From the NCBI RefSeq assembly GCF_014262665.1, contig NZ_CP046883.1, positions 1,798,001 through 1,862,000 on the forward strand: 64,000 nucleotides of DNA, in the 5' to 3' direction. Numbering within the stretch: the first letter of the stretch is position 1; each line of letters opens with the position of its first letter. The translations under genes were made by a program, and so were the position numbers. Of this stretch, positions 29,797-38,982 are shown in pieces. The stretch comes from Corynebacterium anserum. Its GTDB lineage: Bacteria; Actinomycetota; Actinomycetes; Mycobacteriales; Mycobacteriaceae. The notes below the pieces were generated by a model that saw only the letters and a program-made list of their open reading frames with translations, had not been told where the DNA came from and did no database searches.

Positions 29797-31575
29797 TTAC
29801 ACCCAGCGCCACCTGATCACGCGCGTCTCATCGTCAGGATGATCTTCACCGGTAGCGCGAAGGATCTCCACATCGAGTACCTTGTCGGACAGAGATTCGA
29901 CCACTCCCCGTCCCCACTCTGCGACAAGCACTGCAGCGTCCACGTCCGCATCCAAATCCAATGACTCCAACGCATCGAGGACTATGTGTGGATCCACGTG
30001 TTTTCCTGGCTCGATTGTATCCGCAACCTCTTCACCGAGGAGACGGTAGGCATCCATATGGAGCAATCCGGGCTGACCCGGCGCGCCTGGTTTGTGACTG
30101 CGCACGATGGTGAACGTTGGAGACTGCACGCGCCCCTTCACACCGAGACCTTCGGCTAGGCCTTGTGTCAAAGTGGTTTTCCCCGCACCGAGCGGACCAG
30201 TCAGAGAGATGACCGTTCCCGCGCCCACCTGCTCACCAATGTGACGGCCGATAGCTCGCATCGATTCAGCGGTCGGCGCGTTAGTCTGGCCTGGCGTCGC
30301 CAAATCCACGGGGAGATCCGTAGAATCCGTCAACCCATCCTTGACTGCATCTCTCACAGGCAGGAAACGCCGTGCGACTCGACAGCGAGGCATGGTGAGG
30401 ATTTCATAAGGAATGGTCTCTGCCTTCGCACTGAATTCGTCCAAACTGGTGCCGCCCTCACCAAAAATCACTGCCCAGTCACCCGGCTGAACGGTGTGCT
30501 CGGCGGCTCGCGGATCAGCGGAATCATCAAGCGATATCACAATCTGGTCCATGCATACGCGACCAATCTGCGGGTACGCGACGCCATCAATCGTGACCTC
30601 AAATTTCCCCGACATACTGCGTGGAAGACCATCAGCATAGCCCAGCGCCACCACGGCGGTGCGGGTGTCCTTCTGCGCGCGCCACAGATGTCCATAGCTC
30701 ACGCCTTCCCCCGCCGGAACCACCCGGGTTGTCAGAACGCGGGCACGGAGAGTCATTGCTGTTCGCAGACCCACTGAGCCTTGAGTTTCCATCGGGTCTA
30801 CACCATAGATGCCCACGCCCGGGCGCACCATCTGGTGATGCAAATCCGGCCGCGACACCGTCGCCGGAGTATTGGCAATGTGATTGATGGGGACTTCCAT
30901 TCCCAATGAACGGCATAATTCAATAGCGCGGGCGAAACGTCGATTCTGGAGATCCGTCACTTCCCGCGCGTCGTCACTATCAGCGCTAGCAAGGTGTGTC
31001 ATCAAACCGGTGACGCGGATTTTCCCCTCCCTCTCTGCCGCCGCAATCAACCTCGCAGTCTCTTCCCATTCTCGTGGCCCGACGCCACTTCTGCTCAACC
31101 CTGAATCGAACATGAGAGTGACGCTGGGAACGCAACCGCCGCTAGATTCCCAATCTTCCGCGGCACGCAGGCAAGCTTCAGTATGAGCAAGGGATGGCAA
31201 CCCGAGGGTGATGTTGTGGTCAAAAACTCCGAACAGTTCTTCGCCTGGAAACCACATCCAGGCGGTCACGGGTGCATCGAATCCAGCAGCCCGAATCCGC
31301 ATGGCTTCATCAATAGTCGCTACTCCCAGTTGAGTGGCGCCAGCGCTAAGAATGGTCTCAACAACCTGCCGCATGCCGTGGTTGTAGGCATCCGCTTTTA
31401 CCACAGCCATCAGCTCTGCAGCGGAAACCATGGCTTTAAGGGTTCGGGTATTGTGCGCAATGGCGTCGAGGTCAATAACCATTTCCGCCAGGGTGTGTTC
31501 CTGCGGCTTGTGGCACGCAGAGCTCTCCTCGGGGGCATCCGTTGTTACTGATATCGACGGTTGGTGATTGCTCAT
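29797..31575 (-). CDS. alr-tsaE: Alanine racemase-TsaE fusion
   Basis: 592-aa fused protein in one frame. Residues ~27-400 are PLP-dependent alanine racemase making D-Ala for peptidoglycan: the PLP lysine is in LMAVVKADAYNHGMRQV near residue 59, the catalytic tyrosine in GEGVSYGHLWRAQKDT, and IGRVCMDQIVISLD follows. After a short linker (DLATPGQTNAPTAE), residues ~425-592 are TsaE, the ATPase of t6A synthesis, with Walker A SLTGPLGAGKTTLTQGLAEG near 461, then VQSPTFTIVRSH and LHMDAYRL. It lies 39 bp downstream of glmS on the same strand. In relatives alr and tsaE are adjacent separate genes. No Shine-Dalgarno precedes the ATG; a TAACCT six bases upstream may indicate a leaderless start. Confidence 0.93.
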   Translation of the reverse strand: MSNHQPSISVTTDAPEESSACHKPQEHTLAEMVIDLDAIAHNTRTLKAMVSAAELMAVVKADAYNHGMRQVVETILSAGATQLGVATIDEAMRIRAAGFDAPVTAWMWFPGEELFGVFDHNITLGLPSLAHTEACLRAAEDWESSGGCVPSVTLMFDSGLSRSGVGPREWEETARLIAAAEREGKIRVTGLMTHLASADSDDAREVTDLQNRRFARAIELCRSLGMEVPINHIANTPATVSRPDLHHQMVRPGVGIYGVDPMETQGSVGLRTAMTLRARVLTTRVVPAGEGVSYGHLWRAQKDTRTAVVALGYADGLPRSMSGKFEVTIDGVAYPQIGRVCMDQIVISLDDSADPRAAEHTVQPGDWAVIFGEGGTSLDEFSAKAETIPYEILTMPRCRVARRFLPVRDAVKDGLTDSTDLPVDLATPGQTNAPTAESMRAIGRHIGEQVGAGTVISLTGPLGAGKTTLTQGLAEGLGVKGRVQSPTFTIVRSHKPGAPGQPGLLHMDAYRLLGEEVADTIEPGKHVDPHIVLDALESLDLDADVDAAVLVAEWGRGVVESLSDKVLDVEILRATGEDHPDDETRVIRWRWV

Positions 31576-31614
31576 AGAGACAGGTTAGCCTCACGGTCAC
31601 GAACGTGGGCGAAC

Positions 31615-33477
31615 CTACTCCACGGTCACGGATTTGGCCAGGTTACGCGGCTTATCAATATCGTCATTTCCACATTCGCGCGCAATATCCGCCGCAAGGA
31701 ACTGCAGTGGAATGGTGGACAGGATTGGTTGAACCAGAGTGGAGGTCTGCGGGATTTCCAGCAGATAGTTTGCGAATGGCCTCACAGCCTCATCCCCTGC
31801 TTCAGCAACAACGATGGTTTTAGCACCACGAGCACGAATCTCTTGGATATTGGAGACGATCTTGGAGTGAAGGACGGGGCGCCCGTGAGGGCTTGGCACG
31901 ACAACGACTACCGGTAGGTCGTCCTCAATAAGGGCGATCGGCCCGTGCTTAAGCTCACCAGCGGCAAATCCCTCCGCATGGATGTACGCCAGCTCTTTTA
32001 GCTTCAGTGCTCCCTCACAGGCAACGGGGTATCCCACATGTCGTCCTAGGAAGAGCATGGTGCGCACTGCTCCCAGTTCATGAGCTAAGTCAAGAATCTG
32101 TTGGCGAAGCTCCAGAGTTTTTTCTATCTTCTCCGGCAGTGCTTCGAGTTCGTCAAAGATGGTGGCGATCTCGTCGGAGTACTTAGTGCCACGTGCCTGG
32201 GCTAAAGCCAAACCAACTACGTAGTTTGCAGCTACTTGGGCGAGGAACGCCTTGGTTGATGCCACTCCAATTTCTGGGCCGGCATGTGTATACAAAACGG
32301 CATCCGATTCGCGGGGAATTTGGGAGCCGTTGGTATTGCATACAGCAAGAACCCGCGCTCCTTGAGACTTTGCGTGACGAACAGCTTCAAGGGTGTCGGC
32401 GGTTTCTCCGGATTGAGAAACCGCAACCACGAGTGTCTGACGATCCAGCACTGGATCACGGTAGCGGAATTCAGAGGCCACTTCGATTTCCACAGGAACC
32501 CGCACCCAGTGTTCGATGGCATACTTGGCTAACAAACCAGAGTGATAGGCCGATCCACAGGCTACGACGAAAACTTTCTCTACTTGACGCAGGTCCTCAT
32601 CGGATAGGCGCTGTTCATCAAGCACCACTCGCCCGTCAACGAAGTGACCTGCAAGTGTATCGCGCACAGCCGCTGGTTGTTCGTAAATCTCCTTCATCAT
32701 GAAGGAATCGAAACCATCCTTTTGCGCGGCTTCAAGATCCCAGTCGATGGTGAAAGGTTTACCTTCAACCTCATTACCTTGAAAGTCGTAGATTCTGTAT
32801 TCCTCTGGGGTGATAACTACAGCGTTATCCTGCCCCAATTCGACGGCATTCTTGGTGCGATCAATGAATGCAGCAACATCCGAACCGATGAAGTTTTCAC
32901 CGTCACCCACGCCGACAATCAATGGGGTTGAGCGACGGCCCGCAACGATGCGGTCGGGAGCGTCAACGTGGGTGAACAATACGGTGAAAGCACCTTCGAG
33001 ACGAGCCAAAACGCTCAGGGCAGAAGCTTCGAAATCTCCTTTGGTAGCTCCTTCGTTGTAGGCCAAAGCCAGCAGATGGGCTGCTACTTCAGAATCGGTC
33101 TCTGAAACGAGCTCTATTCCCTGGCTCTCGATTTCGGCGCGTAGGGTCGCGAAATTCTCAATGATGCCGTTGTGGACGATGGCTGCTTTACCATCGAAAG
33201 AAATGTGGGGGTGCGCGTTCGTATCGTTAGGACGCCCGTGGGTTGCCCACCGGGTATGGCCAATGCAGGTCGTGCCGCTAAAGTTCTCGCGACCGACTTC
33301 ATCGATGCGCTCAAGAAGGTTGGTGAGCTTGCCTTCCTTCTTTTCCAGGTGGATCTTCCCCGGTTCTACGACGGCGATTCCTGCCGAATCATAGCCACGG
33401 TATTCCATGCGTTCGAGAGCGTCCAGGCCGATCTGGAGCGCATCGGCATTCCCTACGTAACCAACGATTGCACACAT
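31615..33477 (-). CDS. glmS: Glutamine-fructose-6-phosphate aminotransferase (isomerizing)
   Basis: Makes glucosamine-6-phosphate from fructose-6-phosphate and glutamine, the entry to UDP-GlcNAc and peptidoglycan; 620 aa. The N-terminal Ntn amidotransferase uses Cys2 (MCAIVGYVGNADALQIGL, then MEYRGYDSAGIA and HTRWATHGRPNDTNAHPH). Two SIS domains follow (VACGSAYHSGLLAKYAIEHW, VAVSQSGETADTLEAVRHAK) and the C-terminus ends DKPRNLAKSVTVE, all conserved. There is no Shine-Dalgarno before the ATG, but TATCGT lies 7 nt upstream, so leaderless translation is possible. No glmS ribozyme is seen in the 300 bp upstream. It works in the same pathway as glmM further along this window. Confidence 0.97.
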   Translation of the reverse strand: MCAIVGYVGNADALQIGLDALERMEYRGYDSAGIAVVEPGKIHLEKKEGKLTNLLERIDEVGRENFSGTTCIGHTRWATHGRPNDTNAHPHISFDGKAAIVHNGIIENFATLRAEIESQGIELVSETDSEVAAHLLALAYNEGATKGDFEASALSVLARLEGAFTVLFTHVDAPDRIVAGRRSTPLIVGVGDGENFIGSDVAAFIDRTKNAVELGQDNAVVITPEEYRIYDFQGNEVEGKPFTIDWDLEAAQKDGFDSFMMKEIYEQPAAVRDTLAGHFVDGRVVLDEQRLSDEDLRQVEKVFVVACGSAYHSGLLAKYAIEHWVRVPVEIEVASEFRYRDPVLDRQTLVVAVSQSGETADTLEAVRHAKSQGARVLAVCNTNGSQIPRESDAVLYTHAGPEIGVASTKAFLAQVAANYVVGLALAQARGTKYSDEIATIFDELEALPEKIEKTLELRQQILDLAHELGAVRTMLFLGRHVGYPVACEGALKLKELAYIHAEGFAAGELKHGPIALIEDDLPVVVVVPSPHGRPVLHSKIVSNIQEIRARGAKTIVVAEAGDEAVRPFANYLLEIPQTSTLVQPILSTIPLQFLAADIARECGNDDIDKPRNLAKSVTVE

Positions 33478-33779
33478 ACGGGAAACGATACACGGCGATA
33501 AGACGAGCGCGGGGAGTCATGTCCGGCGGGACGGCGCTTTATTTATAGTTTTCTGAAGGGGTCAAAGCTCCGCGTTTCACATCAGCTTCGACTACCCGCC
33601 GTGAACTCCCGTATTCTATTGCTCTGGCTTTGATGGCACAGTGAGGTCTGTTGAGCTGGTATTCTGCTGCGCCGCAAATGCGTGCGGTACTCATTTTTCA
33701 GTTCTTGTCCAGGTTTCGCTTACCGAATCAGGGGCATCCCCCTGCACCGAGTTCGTTGCTTCCGATAGGCTTAGTCATC
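33478..33779. other. glmS / hydrolase-like divergent intergenic region
   Basis: About 300 bp with no gene. It has complementary segments CCGGCGGGA (33522-33530) and ACCCGCCGT (33594-33602), and GGGAGT (33512) with ACTCCC (33605), which could pair into one long imperfect stem. An AT-rich patch at 33539-33552 probably holds a promoter. No riboswitch or known RNA is recognised. Confidence 0.4.
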
Positions 33780-34670
33780 GTGGCAGACAAATTAAAGAAC
33801 CTTGTTCCTGCACTCGGTAAGCGTGGCCCTCACCGAGTGCTCACCGGCGACCTTTCTTTCGCGGGTATCCCCGGCCGTATCTACGTGCCTGCCGAAGGTA
33901 AGGGCATCCCTGGCCTCGCCTTTGGTCACGATTGGCGAGTAGGTGTGGATGGTTATCATGCAACTCTCCGTCACTTGGCGAGTTGGGGAATCGCCGTTGC
34001 AGCACCGGACACTGAAAAGGGATTCGTGCCGAATCATCGGGGTTTCGCCGCAGATCTGGAAACCGCTCTGCAGATCTTGGCTGGGGTTCGCCTAGGAAAT
34101 GGAAACGTTACCGTCCAGCCAAATAATCTGTTTTTAGCTGGACATGGCATGGGTGCTGCTGCGGCGGTACTGGCAGCGACTGGCCGTACCGCACGTGAGA
34201 ATTCCAAGCACCCAAGCGATGCTGCCCCTCTATCCGGTGTGATTGCTATTTATCCTTCGGATGCTTCCCCTAGCCCTTATGAAGCCGCAAAACACGTAGA
34301 TTCCCCAGGCATGGTTCTCGCTGCCGGCTCACTGAGTAGTATCCCATCCGGAAACCCGGAGCGCTTGGCCGCATACTGGAAAGGTGACGTGGTTTACCGC
34401 AGGTTGGATAAGGCAAGTTCGGCAGGTTTCCACGAGAAATTGGCACGCAAGATGTTGATTGGTCAGGGAACTCCTGAATTTGCCAACCAGGAAACAGCTC
34501 GCGCACTGATGACCGGATTTGTTTTGGCTGAAGATGACAAAAAGTACAAGTCTTTCCGCGAACCAACTGAGCCATTGAAACACACGAAGGCCACCTCTCA
34601 AATGCAGTTGTACCGCGAGTTGCCCGAGAATGCTGACACAGTGGATAGTCTGCGCAAACTCATCAAGTAG
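33780..34670 (+). CDS. Alpha/beta-hydrolase-fold protein lacking the nucleophile serine
   Basis: 296-aa protein with the alpha/beta-hydrolase look (GLAFGHDWRVGVDGYHATLRHLASWGIAVAAPDTEKGF). The nucleophile elbow, usually G-x-S-x-G, reads FLAGHGMGAAAAVLAATG near residue 120, with glycine in place of serine or cysteine, so it may be inactive or use another residue. SGVIAIYPSDASPSPYEAAKH and a later conserved-looking region follow. No signal peptide is present from the GTG at 33780 (VADKLKNLVPALGKRGPHR); an upstream in-frame start at 33651 would add 43 unlikely residues. It converges on the 84-aa gene and is divergent from glmS. Its substrate is unknown. Confidence 0.75.
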   Translation: MADKLKNLVPALGKRGPHRVLTGDLSFAGIPGRIYVPAEGKGIPGLAFGHDWRVGVDGYHATLRHLASWGIAVAAPDTEKGFVPNHRGFAADLETALQILAGVRLGNGNVTVQPNNLFLAGHGMGAAAAVLAATGRTARENSKHPSDAAPLSGVIAIYPSDASPSPYEAAKHVDSPGMVLAAGSLSSIPSGNPERLAAYWKGDVVYRRLDKASSAGFHEKLARKMLIGQGTPEFANQETARALMTGFVLAEDDKKYKSFREPTEPLKHTKATSQMQLYRELPENADTVDSLRKLIK

Positions 34671-34805
34671 TCACTACACGCTTCTGCTTCCTTTCGGGGT
34701 GTCCAAAGACCTGGTTTTCACTGACCGCGGCTCAGCCACTCGTCGCATCAGGCACTTGGTGGAACATCCCGAAACGTGCTTTGAAATGGGTGCGATTCCC
34801 CGCCT

Positions 34806-35060
34806 CTATTCATTGAAAATCCCCAGTCCCCCTCTCCTGTCCTGGCCATGGTAGTAACGAGGAGGGACTCGACTCTCAGCTGATTCCTGAGACCCTTTCT
34901 CTAGGGTTTCGTTTTTTCTAAACTCATCGGTGTTATTCGTTCCCAAGTGGCGTAGTTTTTCGGTTTGTTTCTCTATCTCTCGTTCAAATTCTCCTACTAT
35001 TTTCTCTACATGAGTGAGATAATTGTCTAGAATCATCTGATATTTGTGTTTATTCACCAT
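34806..35060 (-). CDS. 84-aa hypothetical protein, last gene of an unknown three-gene operon
   Basis: The sequence MVNKHKYQMILDNYLTHVEK begins a charged helix with heptad-like spacing (IVGEFEREIEKQTEKLRHLG), then a polar tail with RVPPRYYHGQDRRGGLGIFNE. No signal, membrane segment or cysteine is present. The start overlaps the end of the 684-aa gene by 7 nt, strong evidence for coupled translation. By eye the DNA is more AT-rich than most neighbours. The helical N-terminus is compatible with a WXG100-like or chaperone-like partner, but no WxG motif is seen. No family recognised. Confidence 0.65.
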   Translation of the reverse strand: MVNKHKYQMILDNYLTHVEKIVGEFEREIEKQTEKLRHLGTNNTDEFRKNETLEKGSQESAESRVPPRYYHGQDRRGGLGIFNE

Positions 35061-37108
35061 TGACCACTCCTCAACAGTTCGTACTGGACATCGCTAGACG
35101 CTGCGACACTGGTCGTTCCACTGTTATCTCTCACGTATTGTCCAGTTGGGTATTGTCCAGTCGGGCCATCCGCGTTGGTGTCAGCCGAACTATTCAGACC
35201 GCTCACCCAAATGTCGGGACTCCAATGTGGATCAGCACTACCAGGAGCCGCCTCTAGCCTCCCGGGTGCTGCTTCGGGATCCACGGGCGATATCGGAGTG
35301 TTAGATTCACTTCTTCCTGCGACTAGTTCCCCGTCTGCACCAGGCGCTGGATCCACACCAGATTCTTCCTCAAGCGCCGGATTTTCCTCTAGGGTTGTTA
35401 CTTGTTCTGGGGTGGGATTTTGTGTTGTTGCTGAGTTTGGGTCCAGGTTTTCTGCCGAGGAAGCTACCGGCTTATCTACCGCACCCACGGGCACCGATGG
35501 ATGGCTGCTCTTATCAAATCCCGCATAACGGGGCGGCTCGGAATTTTCAGATACCTGGATCTTTTCAGCGGGCTCTGTGGAAGACTTCATATCCTGAGTT
35601 TCTTCCCCTGATATGTCTTTTTCCTTAGCTTTCTTCTCTGAACTTTCTTGTTCCGAGGTGCATTTCTCTTCGCATTTTTGCTCCGATGCATCCGCTTTCT
35701 GATTTTCCGCCTCCGGTGAGCATGCTTCCCGCTCTCCTGCTTCCGATACACAAGGTGCCTCAACCTCGGTCTCAGGAGGACATACTTTCTGAAGATTATC
35801 TTCAGCCTCATCTCTACCTAGCTTGTGTCCGTCGCAGGGCGTCGGTTCAGACGGGCAGTGTTCACCATTGGATTCGGGCGGACACAGAGATTCATTTACT
35901 GCTCCGGCAAACTGATCCCACAAATGAGCAGCTTTGCCGAGCCCCTGCTGCACACCTGCATGGATCTGGCCCATACCCGTCTGAATGTGATGTTGAATGT
36001 CTTGAGAAGTAGAAACCGACGGTATGTCCTGGGTGGTGGGTACTTGCGGTGGACAGTTTTGCGCTGGAATAAGACTCGAAAGCTCCGCTGATCCCGCCCC
36101 TATCAGAGAAGAAACCAGCCCGCTCTGTGGCAAACGCTGATCACCACAATTATGGGAGGCTCCAGCCAGACCTTCCAGCGGAGAAGTCTGTAGGCTCTGT
36201 GCCGGTTGAATAGGCGCCATGACATTGACAGATGGAATGCGTTCCTTGGCACCTTCCATCCCGGAACTAGGTGGAACAGTTACCGTTGACATGGTGGTAT
36301 TCGGCGCAGCTGCAGAGGGTGCCTCTTCGATAGACCGTTTTTCCTCATGCTGCTCCGGCCCATCAGTTTCGCACAACCTCTGCACTGCGGAGCCTGCAGC
36401 CTCCGTATCACAGCGTTTCGGTGCTGCAGACTCTGCCTCATCTGTTTTCCCCTGACAGACAGCTGCTGCAGAATTCCCTGGCTGAGCCGCTTTTTGATGA
36501 TCATCTATAAGGGCATCCATGCACCCCTCAAGAGACGCATTTCGCCGTTGTAGAATGCCAAGAATCACGCTCACGGCTTTATGCAAGATCGGTTCAATAA
36601 CCACCATTGGGCCCGCGCCATCACCTAGAGCCCCTCGTATTAGTCTCACGAATTTGCACGTCGTTGAGACAATCTTTTCCACATGAGCGACACAGGAACC
36701 GTCCATCGCCTCCATGCAATGCACCGCATGATCAGTGGATTGTCTGCTCTGCTCCACCGTGCGCTCATGTTCAGATTGCTCTCGAGCCGCAGCATCAATT
36801 GCAGCAGAAGGTTGACCGTCACCCACTCCCTCAAGAAAATCACCCGTCATCAAAACACCAGATACAAAGGAACCAGCCGCCCCCAACACCTCTAACAGCC
36901 CTTTAACGACGCTGGCTCCCCCAGCACCCGCAACTGCCGGCAAGGCACGCTGTAGCTCTCCAGAATGTACAGCAGGTACCAGATGTCTGCGGATGGCCTG
37001 TAAATCCATGCCTTCTGTGAAGTGCGCAAGTCCTCGCAACGCACCAACGACAACGCCTACTCTTTCCAGTTCATCAATGGCCGTGTTAAGCCTTAGTTGG
37101 TTGCTCAC
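35054..37108 (-). CDS. 684-aa multidomain hypothetical protein with low-complexity Cys/Glu-rich region
   Basis: An unknown protein. The N-terminal ~220 residues look helical and partly hydrophobic (GALRGLAHFTEGMDLQAIRR, LEVLGAAGSFVSGVLMTGDF, GPMVVIEPILHKAVSVILGI). A Ser/Pro/Gln-rich stretch follows, then a short helix (MGQIHAGVQQGLGKAAHLWD) and a long acidic region with many regularly spaced cysteines (CPPES, HCPSEPTPCDG, VCPPETEVEAPCVS, ACSPEA, KCEEKCTSE). The end is disordered and carries a direct repeat (PTGQYPTGQYV). No signal peptide is seen. It overlaps the 100-aa gene upstream by 4 nt and the 84-aa gene downstream by 7 nt. The composition resembles secreted or surface-exposed effectors, and it is near ESX-4, but the link is inference. 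Confidence 0.7.
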   Translation of the reverse strand: MSNQLRLNTAIDELERVGVVVGALRGLAHFTEGMDLQAIRRHLVPAVHSGELQRALPAVAGAGGASVVKGLLEVLGAAGSFVSGVLMTGDFLEGVGDGQPSAAIDAAAREQSEHERTVEQSRQSTDHAVHCMEAMDGSCVAHVEKIVSTTCKFVRLIRGALGDGAGPMVVIEPILHKAVSVILGILQRRNASLEGCMDALIDDHQKAAQPGNSAAAVCQGKTDEAESAAPKRCDTEAAGSAVQRLCETDGPEQHEEKRSIEEAPSAAAPNTTMSTVTVPPSSGMEGAKERIPSVNVMAPIQPAQSLQTSPLEGLAGASHNCGDQRLPQSGLVSSLIGAGSAELSSLIPAQNCPPQVPTTQDIPSVSTSQDIQHHIQTGMGQIHAGVQQGLGKAAHLWDQFAGAVNESLCPPESNGEHCPSEPTPCDGHKLGRDEAEDNLQKVCPPETEVEAPCVSEAGEREACSPEAENQKADASEQKCEEKCTSEQESSEKKAKEKDISGEETQDMKSSTEPAEKIQVSENSEPPRYAGFDKSSHPSVPVGAVDKPVASSAENLDPNSATTQNPTPEQVTTLEENPALEEESGVDPAPGADGELVAGRSESNTPISPVDPEAAPGRLEAAPGSADPHWSPDIWVSGLNSSADTNADGPTGQYPTGQYVRDNSGTTSVAASSDVQYELLRSGQW

Positions 37109-37407
37109 TGATTACCCCCACCATTGAACGACACAGCATTGCCCTCGTCAGCCGTACGGACAGCTTCGATTAATTCTGCTCCAGACGCTGCAGCTTGTTG
37201 CAATCTGCGGGCATGGGCGACCCTGACATCATGTGCTCTGTTCACTAACTGCAGCAGTTGATTTCCCTTTATCTGCAGACCATTCCCAAACGCAGACAAT
37301 GGCACTTGAGGTTTCAACGCTTGTAATTGTTCCTCCCACTGACTCTGCTCTGTCTGCAACTTATGCGCTCCGTGCAAAGCCTGCTCTGGTTCGGTAGTCA
37401 GCACCAT
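37105..37407 (-). CDS. 100-aa helical hypothetical protein (possible type VII secretion-associated partner)
   Basis: Starts MVLTTEPEQALHGAHKLQTE and is almost wholly helical, with a central break (LKPQVPLSAFGNGLQIKGNQ) between two helices, the second rich in Ala/Arg (RVAHARRLQQAAASGAELIE). Length and the helix-turn-helix hairpin fit the EspC/WXG100 size class, although there is no WxG; the turn region has GNGL. An ATG at 37407 with AAGGGGGG 7 nt upstream defines the start; the frame continues up to 37590 through a TTG-initiated extension that I reject. It is the first gene of the overlapping trio. No family recognised. Confidence 0.65.
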   Translation of the reverse strand: MVLTTEPEQALHGAHKLQTEQSQWEEQLQALKPQVPLSAFGNGLQIKGNQLLQLVNRAHDVRVAHARRLQQAAASGAELIEAVRTADEGNAVSFNGGGNQ

Positions 37408-37638
37408 GAGAATCCCCCCTTTTCGAATCATCTGCCCCATAAGACTCCAGAGTCTGAGAAATGGTTCACTCAGAAAACGCCACCCCAAAATATTGACCAC
37501 CCGAACTGCCGGCCACCCCAAAAAAGACGACGCGAACTTCCAACCATCCCACACTGCACACGGCAGTTTTCCAGGGATAGATGGTGGCAAGTTATCGTGG
37601 CGTCGGGAAAGGAATTAACAACCCCTGTTCATGCTGGC

Positions 37639-38982
37639 CTAAACCATAGCCACCACAGCAGCTAGCTGACCGGCTATCTTCCGCGCTGTTCCAGAATCCT
37701 CAGCCTCAACCATCACCCGGAAAAGCTCCTCAGTACCAGATGGACGCAACAAGACTCGACCCGTCTCCCCCAATGTCTCCTTCGCTTTCTGGATAGCCTC
37801 GACCACCTGAGGATGCTGGGCAATACGGGTTTTGTCCTCCACAGGCACGTTAATCAACGTCTGTGGAAGCACCGTCATCACAGATGCCAATTCGCTCAAC
37901 GGCTTGCCCGTGATCGCCATGCGAGCCATGATCGACAAGCCCGTCAGCGTTCCATCACCAGTCGTGCCATGCTCAGGAATCACGATGTGCCCGGACTGCT
38001 CACCCCCCAGGGAATAATCTCCCGCGCGCAAATCAGCCAAGACATAACGATCGCCAACTGCGGTCTCCCGCATAGAAATACCATGCTCCTTCATAGCCAA
38101 CTTCAGACCCAAGTTGGACATGACAGTGGCCACGAGGGTGTTCTTCTTAAGTTCCCCATCTTCCTTCATCGCCACCGCGAGGATTGCCATAATCTGATCG
38201 CCATCCACAACATTGCCCTCAGAATCCACAGCGAGGCAACGGTCGGCATCTCCATCGTGGGCAAGGCCAATATCCGCCTGATGCTCCACGACTGCCTTCT
38301 GGATCACCTCGATATGAGTGGACCCCACGCCATCGTTGATGTTGTAGGAATTGGGGTGATTGTGGATCGCGATTACCTCGGCGCCAGCACTGCGATAAGC
38401 CTCTGGAGCTGCAGTAAACGCCGCACCATTAGCGCAATCCACGACCACACGAATCCCATCCAACGGAGTGGGAACCGCGTTGCGCAAATGACTCAAATAA
38501 CGATCCAACGCGTTGTCAGACTCATCAATAATGCGCCCAATGGCTGCACCCGTTGGCCCCGTCTCCGGTAATGCCAACATGGTCGCTTCAATCTCATCTT
38601 CGACCGCGTCATCCAACTTGTGGCCACCAGCGGCGAAAAACTTTATGCCGTTATCTGGCATCGGGTTGTGAGAAGCGGAAATCATCACACCCATGTCTGC
38701 GCCAAAAGCATCCGTCAAATAAGCGACCGCGGGCGTCGGTAATATTCCCACATCCAGTACGTCCACACCCTGAGCAGCCATACCTGAAGCCAACGCAGCG
38801 GTAAGCATCTCGCCAGACACACGAGGATCACGACCGACCACAGCCGTCGGGCGACGGTTGCCCTGCGCCTCGTGGTCTACGAGAACCCGGGCAGCGGCAG
38901 CACCCAACTTCATTGCAAGAGGAGCGGTGAGTTTCTCATTAGCTAAGCCGCGCACTCCATCTGTTCCAAAGAGTTTTGCCAT
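37639..38982 (-). CDS. glmM: Phosphoglucosamine mutase
   Basis: Interconverts glucosamine-6-phosphate and glucosamine-1-phosphate for UDP-GlcNAc; 447 aa. It begins [19 protein letters not shown]. The phosphorylated serine is in [19 protein letters not shown] near residue 104, the metal-binding loop is [15 protein letters not shown] near 244, and the sugar-specificity loop [19 protein letters not shown] near 325. The C-terminal phosphate-binding loop reads [17 protein letters not shown]. The ATG at 38982 is preferred over one nine codons upstream because the family starts there; a TAGACT about 8 nt before it may mark a leaderless promoter. It is synonymous in position with mycobacterial mrsA/glmM beside rpsI, except that bioB-bsaP lie between here. 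Confidence 0.97.
   Translation of the reverse strand: MAKLFGTDGVRGLANEKLTAPLAMKLGAAAARVLVDHEAQGNRRPTAVVGRDPRVSGEMLTAALASGMAAQGVDVLDVGILPTPAVAYLTDAFGADMGVMISASHNPMPDNGIKFFAAGGHKLDDAVEDEIEATMLALPETGPTGAAIGRIIDESDNALDRYLSHLRNAVPTPLDGIRVVVDCANGAAFTAAPEAYRSAGAEVIAIHNHPNSYNINDGVGSTHIEVIQKAVVEHQADIGLAHDGDADRCLAVDSEGNVVDGDQIMAILAVAMKEDGELKKNTLVATVMSNLGLKLAMKEHGISMRETAVGDRYVLADLRAGDYSLGGEQSGHIVIPEHGTTGDGTLTGLSIMARMAITGKPLSELASVMTVLPQTLINVPVEDKTRIAQHPQVVEAIQKAKETLGETGRVLLRPSGTEELFRVMVEAEDSGTARKIAGQLAAVVAMV

Noticed and set aside
33478..33779. glmS ribozyme or structured RNA upstream of glmS
   Set aside because: Only weak complementary segments; no match to ribozyme core features, which are known mainly from Firmicutes.
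37408..37590. 61-residue TTG-initiated extension of the 100-aa protein
   Set aside because: A strong Shine-Dalgarno stands before the internal ATG at 37407; the extension is Trp/Phe-rich without helical periodicity and starts at TTG without ribosome-binding site.
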